Notes: generated by a model from the letters alone, not told the origin. DNA of 64,000 nucleotides from Kordiimonas aestuarii (GCF_025574465.1 NZ_JAOBPP010000016.1:101872-165871), one strand, 5' to 3'; positions 41,952 to 51,884 are shown, numbered from the stretch's first letter. Numbers and translations are program-made.

Positions 41952-43529
41952 ATGAGCAAGGTACCTGACAGATTTTTGGGATATGCGTTCTGTGTTGGGG
42001 ACGTGTTGCTTGAGCTTGCTCATGACTTCACCATCATCAGCGCTGACGGTGCCATCAAAAACAGCATTGGTGTTATCGCGGCCGACACCTGCTTTCTCGA
42101 TCTCCTGACATCGCGTGGTCGCAGCATGATCGAAAGCTCCGCCAAGATGCTGACCGGCGCAAACCGGCTGGGCCCCTTCACGGTTTCTGTGGGCGCTGAA
42201 GGCAAGGCGCGTCAGGAGTTTGCGGTTTTTCTGGCCAAGCTGCCGACGGCAACCGACAAGATTTACATGGTTTTGTCACGGCCGTACCGGCTTGGTAAAA
42301 GCGATACCAAACGGGCGCCGGATAAAAAGACCGAAGACAAAAAGGCAGAGTTCTTTGATCGTCTCGAAGGGCTTTTCGAAGGCAATGCCGAGGCCGCGCA
42401 GAATATGCTCGTTACCATCCTTGAGGCCAATGGCGGACAGGACATCGACGAAGATACGCAGCGCGATATCGAGCAGTATCTGCAATCCTTCTCGGTCGGC
42501 GGCGCCCATGCAACCATGCTGGGGGATGATAAATTTGCCGTCGTCCATGAGAAGACGGACCCCAATGCGCAGAAGATTGACTTTGCGCAGGAATTGAAGC
42601 GTACAACAGGTGTGTCGCTGACCAGTGCGACCATCGATGCTTCCGAAGCGAAACTGAGCGAGTCCGACAACCTCCGGGCGTTGATTTTCAGCCTGCAAAA
42701 CTTTGCCTCTGAAAATGACGGGTTTGCGATTGATGATATTCGCAAAAACTGTGCAACCCTGATTGGGCAAACCAAGGAGCGAGTGCGCGCCTTTCGCGAG
42801 GTGCTGGATGAGGGGCGGTTCTCGCTGGTGTTCCAGCCAATCGTGAACCTTGAGAAGGGAACAACGCATCATTTTGAGGCGCTGACACGTTTTGAGTTGC
42901 CGCCGGCGATCAAAAGCCAGTGGGAGATGATCCGGTTTGCTGAAGACATCGGCCTGATCGACGAGTTTGACTATGCAGTGGTGACTCTTGCCATCTACAA
43001 GATCCGGGAAATGCTCAAAAAGGGTGGGTCGCCTGGCATCGCGGTGAACCTGTCTGGACGGTCGCTTTCCAATGTCGGTTTTCTTTCCGAGTTGATGTCG
43101 CTTTTGCGGGGTAACAAGGACCTCACCAATTACCTGTCGCTTGAAATTACAGAGTCAGCCAAAATTCATGACCTCGATATGCTGAGCGAGGTGCTTGTAG
43201 AAATGCGGGCGATCGGCTTCAGGGTCTATCTTGACGACTTTGGCGCCGGTGCGGCAGGCTTCCAGTACCTCAAGAAACTGAAGGTTGACGCGCTCAAGAT
43301 AGACGGGGCCTATATCCGCGATGCCCTTGCCAGCAAGGAAGACCGGGCGTTTCTGCGTTCCATGGTCACCTTATGTCAGGATCTGGGTATCGTCACGGTG
43401 GGGGAGTGGGTGGAAACACAAGAACATGCAACCTTGTTGCGCCAGATGGGGGTGGATTATGGGCAAGGCTATTTCTTCGGCAAGCCCAGCCCCAATTTCC
43501 TTGTGGCACCCACACAGGCGACCGGTTAA
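41952..43529 (+). CDS. EAL-domain cyclic-di-GMP phosphodiesterase
   Basis: The ATG at 41952 (MSKVPDRFLGYAFCVGD) is preferred to a TTG 57 bp upstream. The 525-residue protein has an N-terminal PAS-like sensing region (about 1-120), a linker, and a C-terminal EAL domain (about 275-515). The catalytic set is present: FEALTRF (EAL), VNLSGRS, LEITES, DDFGAGAAGFQYLKKLKVDALKIDG, and WVETQEHA. So it should be an active c-di-GMP hydrolase rather than a degenerate receptor. No GGDEF domain is found. It ends 2 bp before the convergent TetR gene. Confidence 0.88.
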   Translation: MSKVPDRFLGYAFCVGDVLLELAHDFTIISADGAIKNSIGVIAADTCFLDLLTSRGRSMIESSAKMLTGANRLGPFTVSVGAEGKARQEFAVFLAKLPTATDKIYMVLSRPYRLGKSDTKRAPDKKTEDKKAEFFDRLEGLFEGNAEAAQNMLVTILEANGGQDIDEDTQRDIEQYLQSFSVGGAHATMLGDDKFAVVHEKTDPNAQKIDFAQELKRTTGVSLTSATIDASEAKLSESDNLRALIFSLQNFASENDGFAIDDIRKNCATLIGQTKERVRAFREVLDEGRFSLVFQPIVNLEKGTTHHFEALTRFELPPAIKSQWEMIRFAEDIGLIDEFDYAVVTLAIYKIREMLKKGGSPGIAVNLSGRSLSNVGFLSELMSLLRGNKDLTNYLSLEITESAKIHDLDMLSEVLVEMRAIGFRVYLDDFGAGAAGFQYLKKLKVDALKIDGAYIRDALASKEDRAFLRSMVTLCQDLGIVTVGEWVETQEHATLLRQMGVDYGQGYFFGKPSPNFLVAPTQATG

Positions 43530-43531
43530 CC

Positions 43532-44179
43532 TCAGTTGAAGTCGGTTTCCATTTCAAGGATGGCGACACAGGCCTTCACCACGGTATCGACCACTTCGGC
43601 CGCGCTTTGCTCACAACCACGCAGGCACCAGCGCTTGAGCGTCAGGATTGCCACATCGTAGGAGATTTCCTGCCGCATGATGCGCTGGACATCACTTAGG
43701 TGCGACAGTAATTCATCATAATGTTTGTAGGCGCGCTCAAGGCCGGTGATTTCAAAGTCCTTGATCGCCCGGCGCAGATCCCAGTCCGGCTGCGTGATGG
43801 CCTGGCCGAGAAAGATCAGATAATAGCGGCCCCGTTCATCGTCTTCCGCCCGCTCGGCCAAGGGCAGCACCAAGACTTCGATAACCTGGCCAAGGGTGGG
43901 CGCATCCGTCCAGTCTTCCATCAGCTCTAGACGACGGTCATCAATTTCATGCGTGCGCTCGCTGATGGTGGCGCGCACCAGCCCGTTTTTTGAGCCAAAG
44001 TGATACTGCAGGGCTGACTGGTTGCGCTGGCCTGCTTCCTGTAGTATTTCCCGGGTTGAAACATGGGCGATGCCCTTCTGGGCAATCAGCCGTTCAGCCG
44101 CTTCAATGAGGGACGCACGTGTTGCATCCGCACGTCTGGCCTTGCCATCGCTCGGGGCTGGTGTGGGGGTTTTGGCCAC
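43532..44179 (-). CDS. TetR/AcrR family transcriptional regulator
   Basis: The GTG at 44177-44179 is preferred since AGGAG lies 8 nt upstream, although a longer frame to 44245 would cover the operator palindrome. The 215-residue protein has the helix-turn-helix RASLIEAAERLIAQKGIAHVSTREILQEAGQRNQSALQYHFGSKNGLV. The C-terminal part is helical. It sits between the EAL gene and the alkylsulfatase gene. A perfect 14-bp inverted repeat (44212-44244) directly precedes it, and a related palindrome lies at the alkylsulfatase / esterase promoter, so it probably represses that locus and itself. Confidence 0.85.
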   Translation of the reverse strand: MAKTPTPAPSDGKARRADATRASLIEAAERLIAQKGIAHVSTREILQEAGQRNQSALQYHFGSKNGLVRATISERTHEIDDRRLELMEDWTDAPTLGQVIEVLVLPLAERAEDDERGRYYLIFLGQAITQPDWDLRRAIKDFEITGLERAYKHYDELLSHLSDVQRIMRQEISYDVAILTLKRWCLRGCEQSAAEVVDTVVKACVAILEMETDFN

Positions 44180-44211
44180 CCTGTACTCCTGAAGATATAT
44201 ATTGACCTTGC

Positions 44212-44244
44212 TGCAATCATTAATGTTTTCCATTAATGATTGCA
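44212..44244. promoter_or_regulatory. perfect 14-bp inverted repeat, TetR operator
   Basis: Arms TGCAATCATTAATG and CATTAATGATTGCA flank a 5-bp spacer (TTTTC), just upstream of the TetR start. A TTGCAA-17 nt-TAATGA promoter can be drawn within it on the minus strand, so binding would shut off the gene itself. The central TAATGAT half-site recurs at 46135-46149. Confidence 0.65.
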
Positions 44245-44284
44245 ATAGTTATGTTTCACGGGCTTTCCGGCATGTTTCACGTGC

Positions 44285-46063
44285 CTAGCGCACCACCAGC
44301 GGAATGGCGCTGGTTTCCAGGTCGAACGAACTGAAAAAACTGAGTACGTCAAGCTTGCTCCCTTCCAGTTTAATGTCCCCCGCAAGCAGCGCCTTGGCAA
44401 AGCCGGTTTCCCCGCGGATCATCGCGTCATAGGTGGTGCGATCAAGTGTCAGGGTCGCATCCGTGCCTGCCATCTGTCCCTCATGGACCACAAGGATCTG
44501 GTTCCTGAGTTCCAGTGCAAAGCTTTCGCCCCTGTCCGGGAAATTAAATCCGACGGTGAGGTGTTTATCTTCTGCGTCTTCGGGCACAAGTTTGTAGCGC
44601 ATCAATGAAAGCAGGCGGTCGCTTGGGATGGCTTTGGCGTCAAAGCGGCGTCTTAGCCGGTTCTGGATCGCCACACTGTCCACATCGCCTTCAAGTTCCA
44701 TCGCGCCGGTGAGGTAAAAACCGCGCCAGTTGGTGTTAAGCGTCTTGTAGCCGATTTGCCGCAAGGCCCGGGCTTTGAGCTGCCGCGCCGCGTCATCGCC
44801 GTGATCCACGCGGATCAGATATGTCAGCAACTCGGATGCCCATTGGGGGTCGCCGTCGTCCACTGCTTTCTGGGCCTCCGACAATACACGATCACGTCCG
44901 CCCATCAGGGCAATGGTGCGCCCGGCGCGTTCCACCCGCGGTGTGGGGTTCAGGGTCGCCGGGTCACCGTCCCACCAACTGATGTAGCCGGTGAAATAGT
45001 TACGTACGCTGTGTTTAACCGTGCCATACACCTCGCGTGTCCAGGGTGTCACGCTCAGGTGTTCAGGTAGTTCTGGCAGGGCTTCAGCCAGTTCCTCCTG
45101 GGTGTAGCCTTTGTTGATCAGCCGCACCGCCTGATCGTGGGTCCACTGGATCGCATCACGATATACCTTGAAGATGCGCTCCACCTCATCCTTGCCTTCC
45201 ACGATGGGGCCATGACTTGGTACCATGGCGCGGGGGCGGTAGGTCCGCATGGCATCAATGGCGTCGATCCACTTGTTGGCATCGCGGGGTTTGGTGCCGC
45301 GCAAGCTGTGCAGGTTCGGGAAGGTGGGGCCCTGTATCTCATCGCCGGACAGCATGACGTCATAGTCGGGCAGGTACAGGGCGATATGAGACGCGGCCTC
45401 GCCCCCGGTCTGGAACAGTTCCATACGTATGCCGTCAATGGTCATCTCACGTTTGCCGTTAATGAAAGTGTTGGGTTCCACATAGCCCATGGTACCTGGC
45501 ATGATGCGGCCGCCAAGGCCGACATGATAATCCTGCCCGTCGCCTTTTTCCCCCAGAAGGGTGCCATACATATAAAGCGCGCGCATGCCCATGACCTGGA
45601 TGGTAACGGCGTTTTCATCCTGCATTTCCTGGACAAAATTGGCAGCAGCGATAACCGGCACGTCGCCAGCATACGCAGCCTCGGGGGCAACAAAGGCCGC
45701 TGCACCGCCGACATGGTCGTTGTGGTGGTGGGTGTAAACCACTGCCTTCACCGGCTTGTCCGTGCGGGTGCGGATCATTGCCATGGTTTTCTGGCCATCT
45801 TCAAGCTTGAGCGTGGTGTCGACGATGATCAGGCCGGTGTCACCTTCGATCACCACGGTGTTGGGAATGCCGCCGCCAATGTTGGTGTATAGCCAGACAG
45901 GGGCGTCCGAGACCTTTTGCACGCCTTCACTGAACATCTTGCCAAATTCGATGAGATACTCGGGCGCGCTGAATTCATCCGTGTAAGCGTTTTCTCTGCT
46001 GCCTTCCCCACATGCAGTCAGCATGACCGCCGCGCCCAAAAGTGCAGCCAAAGCTTTTGTCAT
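44285..46063 (-). CDS. metallo-beta-lactamase-fold alkylsulfatase (SdsA-like lipoprotein)
   Basis: The ATG at 46061-46063 (MTKALAALLGAAVMLTAC) follows AAGGA, which the longer TTG frame at 46081 includes as coding. The 592-residue protein has a lipobox (VMLTACGEG, Cys near residue 18) and the zinc motif THHHNDHVGGAAAF (near 110). SGDEIQGPTFPNLHSLRG, the dimerisation helices of SdsA-type alkylsulfatases and a C-terminal SCP2-like sterol-carrier domain (about 490-592) follow. It would hydrolyse primary alkyl sulfates, e.g. SDS, at the membrane or surface. Divergent from an esterase and an SDR that could process the released alcohol. Confidence 0.85.
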   Translation of the reverse strand: MTKALAALLGAAVMLTACGEGSRENAYTDEFSAPEYLIEFGKMFSEGVQKVSDAPVWLYTNIGGGIPNTVVIEGDTGLIIVDTTLKLEDGQKTMAMIRTRTDKPVKAVVYTHHHNDHVGGAAAFVAPEAAYAGDVPVIAAANFVQEMQDENAVTIQVMGMRALYMYGTLLGEKGDGQDYHVGLGGRIMPGTMGYVEPNTFINGKREMTIDGIRMELFQTGGEAASHIALYLPDYDVMLSGDEIQGPTFPNLHSLRGTKPRDANKWIDAIDAMRTYRPRAMVPSHGPIVEGKDEVERIFKVYRDAIQWTHDQAVRLINKGYTQEELAEALPELPEHLSVTPWTREVYGTVKHSVRNYFTGYISWWDGDPATLNPTPRVERAGRTIALMGGRDRVLSEAQKAVDDGDPQWASELLTYLIRVDHGDDAARQLKARALRQIGYKTLNTNWRGFYLTGAMELEGDVDSVAIQNRLRRRFDAKAIPSDRLLSLMRYKLVPEDAEDKHLTVGFNFPDRGESFALELRNQILVVHEGQMAGTDATLTLDRTTYDAMIRGETGFAKALLAGDIKLEGSKLDVLSFFSSFDLETSAIPLVVR

Positions 46064-46125
46064 ATCCCGATCCTTCCCCAAGGCGTATTATTGTGTATCG
46101 AATTGTCGTGCGGCATTGACTACAT

Positions 46126-46153
46126 AATGATGATCATTAACATGCTACACGGA
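46126..46153 (+). promoter_or_regulatory. promoter with embedded TAATGAT-G-ATCATTA operator, esterase/SDR operon
   Basis: TTGACT (46126-46131) and TAACAT (46148-46153) are 16 bp apart, a good sigma-70 type promoter reading toward the esterase gene at 46201. The perfect palindrome TAATGAT-G-ATCATTA (46135-46149) fills the spacer. Its half-site TAATGAT is the same as in the TetR-promoter palindrome at 44212, which suggests one repressor covers both. Confidence 0.6.
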
Positions 46154-46200
46154 ACGAATGTCAAGGCAACGGGAGCTGCCGACACCGTGGGGGAAAATCA

Positions 46201-47118
46201 ATGTCTATTCGCGCGTGGCTTGCACGCCGCAAAATCCGCTCTGTTTTCAGGCCAAAGATGCCGCCGGGAACGCCCGATGATGTGCGCCTGAAAAACTTCA
46301 GTAAGGCGCTGAAGGCGATGGAAGAGCGCCTGCCGGGGCCGCCGAGAGGCCAGTGCAAAATTGACAAAGTTGACAGAAGTGACGGCATCAAGGGTGAATG
46401 GATCACGGCCAAAGGCGCGCGCGAGGACCGTATTGTGCTGTTTGCACATGGCGGCGGTTATACATGGGGGGCACCGCGCCCCTACCGTGAACTGGGCTGG
46501 CGCCTGTCACGCGCCTGCAATGCCAGAGTTTTCCTGCTGGATTACCGCCTGGCACCCGAGCATACATGCCCGGCGCCGATTGAGGACGCACTCAGGGCGT
46601 ATGACTGGATTATCAAAAAGAACCCCGGCTTGCCCGTTGTCCTGTCGGGTGATAGTGCGGGCGGTGGCCTGACGCTCGCAACAGCCCACGTTATCCGCGA
46701 TACGGGCCGCCCCATGCCAAAGGCGCTTTCGCTTATTTCACCCTGGCTGGACCTGACGGGCAGTGGCGAAAGTATCGGGGTCAATGCAGACAAGGATGTC
46801 ATGCTGGACCCTGACGGCATTCATTACGCGGCTGATGCCTACCGGGGTGACCTGTCGGCCTACGATCCGCGATGTTCACCGTTGTTTGGTGAACAGGCCG
46901 GTCTGCCGCCGGTGTTTCTCCAGGTGGGGGACGACGAAATCCTGCTGGATGATAGTGTGCGCTTTGAGGCGCGGGCCCGGTCGGAAGGAGTGGCGGTTAA
47001 ACTGGATATCTGGCCGAAAATGCACCATGTTTGGCATTTCTCCGCGATGATGATCCCCGAAGGGCGCAAGGCAATTGCGGATATGGCTATTTTTTTTGAA
47101 AGCCACTTTGGCAATTAG
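46201..47118 (+). CDS. alpha/beta hydrolase, HSL-family esterase/lipase
   Basis: A 305-residue hydrolase of the hormone-sensitive lipase group: oxyanion HGGGYTWG (near 81), nucleophile GDSAGGGLTLA (near 148), Asp in QVGDDEILLDDSVR (near 245), and His in KMHHVWHFSAMM (near 277). Such enzymes cleave short acyl esters. GGGGGAAAATCA precedes the ATG. It is the first gene of an operon with the SDR next to it, divergent from the alkylsulfatase; the group could degrade alkyl sulfate or alkyl ester pollutants. Confidence 0.87.
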   Translation: MSIRAWLARRKIRSVFRPKMPPGTPDDVRLKNFSKALKAMEERLPGPPRGQCKIDKVDRSDGIKGEWITAKGAREDRIVLFAHGGGYTWGAPRPYRELGWRLSRACNARVFLLDYRLAPEHTCPAPIEDALRAYDWIIKKNPGLPVVLSGDSAGGGLTLATAHVIRDTGRPMPKALSLISPWLDLTGSGESIGVNADKDVMLDPDGIHYAADAYRGDLSAYDPRCSPLFGEQAGLPPVFLQVGDDEILLDDSVRFEARARSEGVAVKLDIWPKMHHVWHFSAMMIPEGRKAIADMAIFFESHFGN

Positions 47119-47133
47119 GTCTTGGGGGACGGT

Positions 47134-47964
47134 ATGAGCAAACTGGAAACCGCATTCGTCACCGGTGCCGGCTCAGGCATTGGCCGCGCGCTGGCGCTCG
47201 CCATGGCAAGGGAGGGCACAGCCTTATACCTGACAGACATTGACGCCGATGGCCTCGCGCGCACATGTGCCGAGGTCAAGAAACACCAGGCCAATGTGCA
47301 TATGCACACGCTTGATGTTGCCGACCGTGGCGCGATGGAAGCAGCGGCGGCGGACGCAGCCATCAAGCTTGGGGCGATTGATGCGGTGTTCAATAATGCC
47401 GGCGTCTCGCTTTCGGATACGGTCGCGCAAATGAGCTATACTGACCTGCAATGGCTGATGGATATTAATTTCTACGGCGTGGTGCATGGCACCAAGGCTT
47501 TCCTGCCCGACATGCTCAAGCGCGGGCAGGGGCATATTATCAATGTTTCCAGTCTTTTTGGCCTCATCGGTGTCGGTAGCCAATCGGCTTATTGCGCGGC
47601 CAAACATGCGGTGAAAGGCTTTAACGAGTCGCTTTATTACGAGTTGGAGGGCACCGGGGTGCAGGTGCACAGTGTGCATCCGGGCGGGGTGGATACCAAT
47701 ATCGTGCTCAACGGCAAGCACCTGCACAATGTTGAGGGTGACACCAGCGCCGCCCGCGCGCAGGAGGGGTTCAGGGATATGATTGAAACCTCCGCCGGGG
47801 ATGCGGCGAACATCATTCTTGAGGGCGTCAGGCGGGGACAATATCGCATCCTTGTAGGGCGCGACGCCAAACGGGTTGACCGGCTGCAGCGCTGGCTGCC
47901 GAACCGCTGGCGGTTGATGTTCTCGAAGGCGATGGCGAAGCGGCGCAGCAAAAACCCGTTTTGA
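47134..47964 (+). CDS. short-chain dehydrogenase/reductase
   Basis: The ATG at 47134 (MSKLETAFVTGAGSGIGRALA) follows a GGGGGACGG ribosome site. The 276-residue SDR has TGAGSGIG, NNAGVS, the catalytic Ser/Tyr/Lys set (NVSSLFGLIGVGSQSAYCAAKHAV), and a C-terminal tail (RLQRWLPNRWRLMFSKAMAKRRS) seen in lipid-associated SDRs. It is 15 bp downstream of the esterase gene, so probably acts on the same compound, for example oxidising a released alcohol. Confidence 0.87.
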   Translation: MSKLETAFVTGAGSGIGRALALAMAREGTALYLTDIDADGLARTCAEVKKHQANVHMHTLDVADRGAMEAAAADAAIKLGAIDAVFNNAGVSLSDTVAQMSYTDLQWLMDINFYGVVHGTKAFLPDMLKRGQGHIINVSSLFGLIGVGSQSAYCAAKHAVKGFNESLYYELEGTGVQVHSVHPGGVDTNIVLNGKHLHNVEGDTSAARAQEGFRDMIETSAGDAANIILEGVRRGQYRILVGRDAKRVDRLQRWLPNRWRLMFSKAMAKRRSKNPF

Positions 47965-48077
47965 GCAAGTGGCCTATACTATTTTCACGCGAAAATTATA
48001 TTGTTCAAAGATTCCCTTATCGAATATTTATGGTTGAGAGAGGACCCTTTCGAGGCACATCTTGAGAGGAGTGATCC

Positions 48078-50198
48078 ATGGCATCTGCAACCACAAAAAC
48101 CGCAAAGAAACCCAAGCCCGCCAAAGCAACTTTTCATGACGAAACTGTCGAGCAGCCGTCAGGGGGCGAAACACACCAGAAGGCGTCGGACGACACTATT
48201 ATGACCACCCAACAGGGTGTTCCGGTCAGCGACGACCAAAACTCCCTCAAGGCCGGTTCCCGAGGGCCGACCCTGATGGAAGATATCGTCATGCGGGAAA
48301 AGATTTTCCACTTCGACCACGAGCGCATCCCGGAGCGGGTGGTACATGCTCGCGGCTACGGCGCGCACGGTTATTTCGAAACCTACGAAAATCTGTCCGA
48401 TATTACCTCTGCTGATATTTTCCAGCGCGCGGGCGAAAAGACACCGGCCTTTGTCCGGTTTTCAACGGTCGCGGGCAGCAAGGGCTCGGTTGATCTTGCG
48501 CGCGATGTACGTGGCTTCGCCGTCAAGCTGTATACCAAAGAAGGAAACTGGGACATTGTCGGTAATAATATTCCGGTTTTTTTCATTCAGGATGCGATGA
48601 AATTCCCCGACCTTATCCATTCGGTCAAACCCGAGCCCGACAGGGGGTTCCCGCAGGCCCAGTCGGCCCACGATAATTTCTGGGATTTCATTTCGCTGAT
48701 GCCTGAAGCCATGCATATGCTCATGTGGGTGATGTCTGACCGAGCTATACCGCGTTCGTTCCGTTTTATGGAAGGCTTCGGTGTGCATACATTCCGCCTT
48801 GTGAATGCGAAGGGCAAGTCAACTTTTGTGAAGTTCCACTGGAAACCGAAATTGGGTATGCAGTCGGTGGTCTGGAACGAAGCCGTTAAAATCAACGGCG
48901 CCGACCCGGACTTCCACCGGAAGGATCTTTGGAATGCTATCGAGGCCGGTGAGTATCCGGAGTGGGAACTTGGGCTTCAGCTGTTTGACGAAGATTTTGC
49001 CGAGAAGTTTGATTTTGACGTGCTCGATGCGACCAAACTTGTCCCCGAAGAGCTGGTGCCGGTGCGTCCGGTGGGGCGCCTGGTACTTGACCGCGTGGTT
49101 GATAATTTCTTTGCTGAGACCGAACAGGTCGCGTTCTGCACGCAGAACATCGTGCCGGGCGTGGACTTCACGGACGACCCGCTGTTGCAAGGCCGGAACT
49201 TTTCTTACCTTGATACGCAGATCAAGCGGCTTGGCGGCCCGAACTTCACCCATATCCCGATCAACGCCCCCAAGTGCCCCTTTGCGCATTTCCAGCAGGA
49301 TGGTCATATGGCGATGCACAACCCCAAAGGGCGTGTCAATTATGAGCCAAATTCATGGGGAGAGGACGGTGGCCCGCGCGAAAGCGATAAAGGCTTCAAA
49401 AGCTACCCGGAAGAGCTGGATGCCCCCAAGCAGCGCGTTCGGTCCGAAACCTTTGCCGACCACTATTCCCAGGCGCGGCAGTTCTATATCAGCCAGACCG
49501 AGACAGAGCAGGGGCATATCGCAGATGCCATTACGTTTGAGCTAAGCATGCTTGAGCGCGAGGAAATCCGTGTGCGAATTGTCTCTCATCTCCTGAACAT
49601 CGACGAAGGGCTGGCGGAAACGGTGGCCGATGGCCTTGGTGTCCGGAAGATGCCGAAGCCCGCGGATGCCGCCAGGCCAACCCGGCAGGACCTGAAGCCG
49701 TCTCCGGCTCTCAGCATCCTCAAAAACAGTCCCGAGACGTTTGAGGGCCGCAAACTGGGTGTGCTGATCGCTGAAGATAGCCCTTCCATCCTGCTGAATA
49801 CATTGAAGTCAGAGATTGAAGCAGCGGGCGCTGAAATTATACTTGTCAGCAAACGGGTAGGCGAGATCGAACTTGATAACGGCACGACCGTCACAGCGGA
49901 TTTCAAAGTGGATGGTGGCCCGTCGGTGCTGTTTGACGCCGTGGCTATCCTGCTGTCGGAAGCGGGCGGCAAGGCGATGGCGCAAATTCCTGCAGCACGT
50001 GATTTTGCCGGCGATGCATTCGCCCACAGTAAATTCATCGCGTATACCGAGGGCAGCACTGTCTTGCTGCGGAAAATTGGGCTCAGTGAGGAGCTTGATG
50101 AAGGTTGCGTGAAGCTGGGCGATGCAAGCAACGCAAAAGACTTCGTGAGAATATGCGCCAGGTTGCGCCATTGGGCACGAGAGAAAAAGCTGCCCTGA
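48078..50198 (+). CDS. katE: large-subunit catalase HPII type
   Basis: A 706-residue clade-2 catalase. Catalytic His lies in [16 protein letters not shown] (near 88) and Asn in [19 protein letters not shown] (near 160). The heme-ligand Tyr is in [19 protein letters not shown] (near 380). The extra C-terminal DJ-1/glutamine-amidotransferase-like domain (about 560-700: [28 protein letters not shown]) distinguishes it from small catalases. Removes hydrogen peroxide in the cytoplasm. The GAGAGGAG ribosome site supports the start. A long hairpin follows the stop (50225-50256). Confidence 0.95.
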   Translation: MASATTKTAKKPKPAKATFHDETVEQPSGGETHQKASDDTIMTTQQGVPVSDDQNSLKAGSRGPTLMEDIVMREKIFHFDHERIPERVVHARGYGAHGYFETYENLSDITSADIFQRAGEKTPAFVRFSTVAGSKGSVDLARDVRGFAVKLYTKEGNWDIVGNNIPVFFIQDAMKFPDLIHSVKPEPDRGFPQAQSAHDNFWDFISLMPEAMHMLMWVMSDRAIPRSFRFMEGFGVHTFRLVNAKGKSTFVKFHWKPKLGMQSVVWNEAVKINGADPDFHRKDLWNAIEAGEYPEWELGLQLFDEDFAEKFDFDVLDATKLVPEELVPVRPVGRLVLDRVVDNFFAETEQVAFCTQNIVPGVDFTDDPLLQGRNFSYLDTQIKRLGGPNFTHIPINAPKCPFAHFQQDGHMAMHNPKGRVNYEPNSWGEDGGPRESDKGFKSYPEELDAPKQRVRSETFADHYSQARQFYISQTETEQGHIADAITFELSMLEREEIRVRIVSHLLNIDEGLAETVADGLGVRKMPKPADAARPTRQDLKPSPALSILKNSPETFEGRKLGVLIAEDSPSILLNTLKSEIEAAGAEIILVSKRVGEIELDNGTTVTADFKVDGGPSVLFDAVAILLSEAGGKAMAQIPAARDFAGDAFAHSKFIAYTEGSTVLLRKIGLSEELDEGCVKLGDASNAKDFVRICARLRHWAREKKLP

Positions 50199-50224
50199 TT
50201 AACCAGCCAGACTATAAGGAAGAT

Positions 50225-50256
50225 GCGGGCACAGCGTCAGGTGGTGCTGTGCCCGC
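50225..50256 (+). terminator. long GC hairpin after katE (terminator lacking a T-tract)
   Basis: GCGGGCACAGC (50225-50235) pairs perfectly over 11 bp with GCTGTGCCCGC (50246-50256), loop 10 nt, starting 27 bp after the katE stop. No T-run follows, so it may stabilise the mRNA end or act with Rho; a weak intrinsic terminator is possible. Confidence 0.5.
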
Positions 50257-50373
50257 AACGCCTGCGGCATATTTCGCGCCTTGTATCCATCGCGCGCTGC
50301 CCCATCTTTGCAGCATGTAGATTTGAAATACGCGCCCATAGGGCGTTCGAGCATAAGGGACCGGGAGACGACA

Positions 50374-51813
50374 ATGCGTACACTTCACAAACATTATATC
50401 GGCGGTGAATGGGTAGAGGCCGATGCCTCGAAAGTACATGACGTTATCAACCCGGCCACGGGCCAGAAATCGGGCGAAATGGTGCTCGGCAGCACGGCCG
50501 ATGTGGACCGCGCGGTGGCTGCCGCTCGCAAGGCGTTTGAGACATTTCAGTTTTCCACCCGCGAAGACCGGCTTGAGGTCCTTGAGAATATTCTCGCGGA
50601 ATACAAAAGGCGCACGGCCGACCTCGCGGAGGTCATCACGCTTGAAATGGGGGCGCCAAAATCGCTCGCGCAAAAAGCCCACGTGCCTGCAGGCATCGGT
50701 CACTTGTCGGAGGCGATCAAAGCGCTTAAAGCCTATGAGTTTTTTGAAGACCGGGGCCCCACGCGTATCGTGAAGGAACCCATTGGTGTTGTGGGCATGA
50801 TAACGCCGTGGAACTGGCCGATCAACCAGATCAGCTGCAAGGTGGCACCTGCTATCGCAACGGGCTGCACCATGGTGCTCAAACCCAGCGAAGTGGCACC
50901 CTATAGCGCACAGATATTCACCGAGATCATGGACGCCGCCGGCGTGCCTGCGGGTGTTTATAACCTTGTGTACGGCGAGGGACAGGTCGTGGGCGAGGCG
51001 CTTTCGGGCCATGCCGGTGTAGATATGATGTCTGTCACGGGCTCCACGCGCATGGGGTCTGCCGTGCAGGCCAATGCGGCAAAAACCATCAAACGTGTGG
51101 CGCAGGAGCTGGGCGGCAAGTCGGCCAACATCGTGCTGGATGACGCGGACCTTGAGCAGGTTGTCTCGCGCGACACTGTGGCGGTGATGCGCAACACGGG
51201 CCAGACCTGTACCGCGCTGACCCGCATGCTGGTGCCGCACAGCCGCATGGACGAAGCCGCTGCGATCGCGGCACAGGCAGCGTCTACCGTTGTGCCGGGT
51301 GACCCGAACAAAGACGAAACCACCATGGGGCCCATCGCGCACGGCGACCAGTTCAGGAAGGTGGGCGAGATGATGCAGGCTGGCATCGACGAAGGCGCGC
51401 GCCTTGTGGCTGGCGGCCCCGGCTTTCCCGAAGGTTGCCCTGAAGGTGGCTTCTATGTGAAGCCGACGGTGTTCGCCAATGTGAAGCCTGAGATGACCAT
51501 CGCCCGCGAAGAAGTGTTTGGGCCCGTACTGTCGATCATCGGTTATGGGGATGAGGACGAGGCCGTGCGTATCGCCAACGATAGCGACTATGGCCTGTCG
51601 GGCGCTGTGCAATCGAAAGACCACGCGCGGGCGCAGAAGGTTGCGGCCAAAATGCGCACGGGCATGGTTTATATCAATGGCGCGGCGGGTGATCTTTCCG
51701 CACCTTTTGGCGGTTACAAGCAGTCTGGCAATGGACGTGAATGGGGTGACCACGCTTTCGCCGACTTCCTCGAAGTGAAGTCCGTTCTTGGTCATAACCA
51801 AGGCATTGGCTGA
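50374..51813 (+). CDS. aldehyde dehydrogenase family protein
   Basis: The ATG at 50374 (MRTLHKHYIGGEWVE) has GGGAG upstream. The 479-residue NAD(P)+ aldehyde dehydrogenase has PWNWPINQI, the catalytic Glu in AQELGGKSANIVLDDAD (near 255), the nucleophile Cys in RNTGQTCTALTRMLVP (near 286), and EEVFGPVLSI. It oxidises an aldehyde to a carboxylate. Its substrate cannot be told; it stands alone and is followed by a strong terminator. Confidence 0.92.
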   Translation: MRTLHKHYIGGEWVEADASKVHDVINPATGQKSGEMVLGSTADVDRAVAAARKAFETFQFSTREDRLEVLENILAEYKRRTADLAEVITLEMGAPKSLAQKAHVPAGIGHLSEAIKALKAYEFFEDRGPTRIVKEPIGVVGMITPWNWPINQISCKVAPAIATGCTMVLKPSEVAPYSAQIFTEIMDAAGVPAGVYNLVYGEGQVVGEALSGHAGVDMMSVTGSTRMGSAVQANAAKTIKRVAQELGGKSANIVLDDADLEQVVSRDTVAVMRNTGQTCTALTRMLVPHSRMDEAAAIAAQAASTVVPGDPNKDETTMGPIAHGDQFRKVGEMMQAGIDEGARLVAGGPGFPEGCPEGGFYVKPTVFANVKPEMTIAREEVFGPVLSIIGYGDEDEAVRIANDSDYGLSGAVQSKDHARAQKVAAKMRTGMVYINGAAGDLSAPFGGYKQSGNGREWGDHAFADFLEVKSVLGHNQGIG

Positions 51814-51835
51814 TGGGCTGAGCCTCTTCTCAATG

Positions 51836-51870
51836 AAAAAGGCGCCCCGCGAGGCGCCTTTCTTTTTTCA
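51836..51870. terminator. bidirectional Rho-independent terminator
   Basis: AAAGGCGCC (51838-51846) pairs with GGCGCCTTT (51853-51861) around a short loop, with an A-run on the left and TTCTTTTTTC on the right. It ends the plus-strand aldehyde dehydrogenase and the minus-strand TonB receptor transcripts. Confidence 0.88.
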
Positions 51871-51884
51871 GGTTCAGGCCAAGA

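Noticed and set aside
50212..51801. 529-codon minus-strand open frame over the aldehyde dehydrogenase gene
   Set aside because: Antisense shadow; the plus-strand ALDH has all catalytic residues and a ribosome site, while the minus frame has no recognisable domain.
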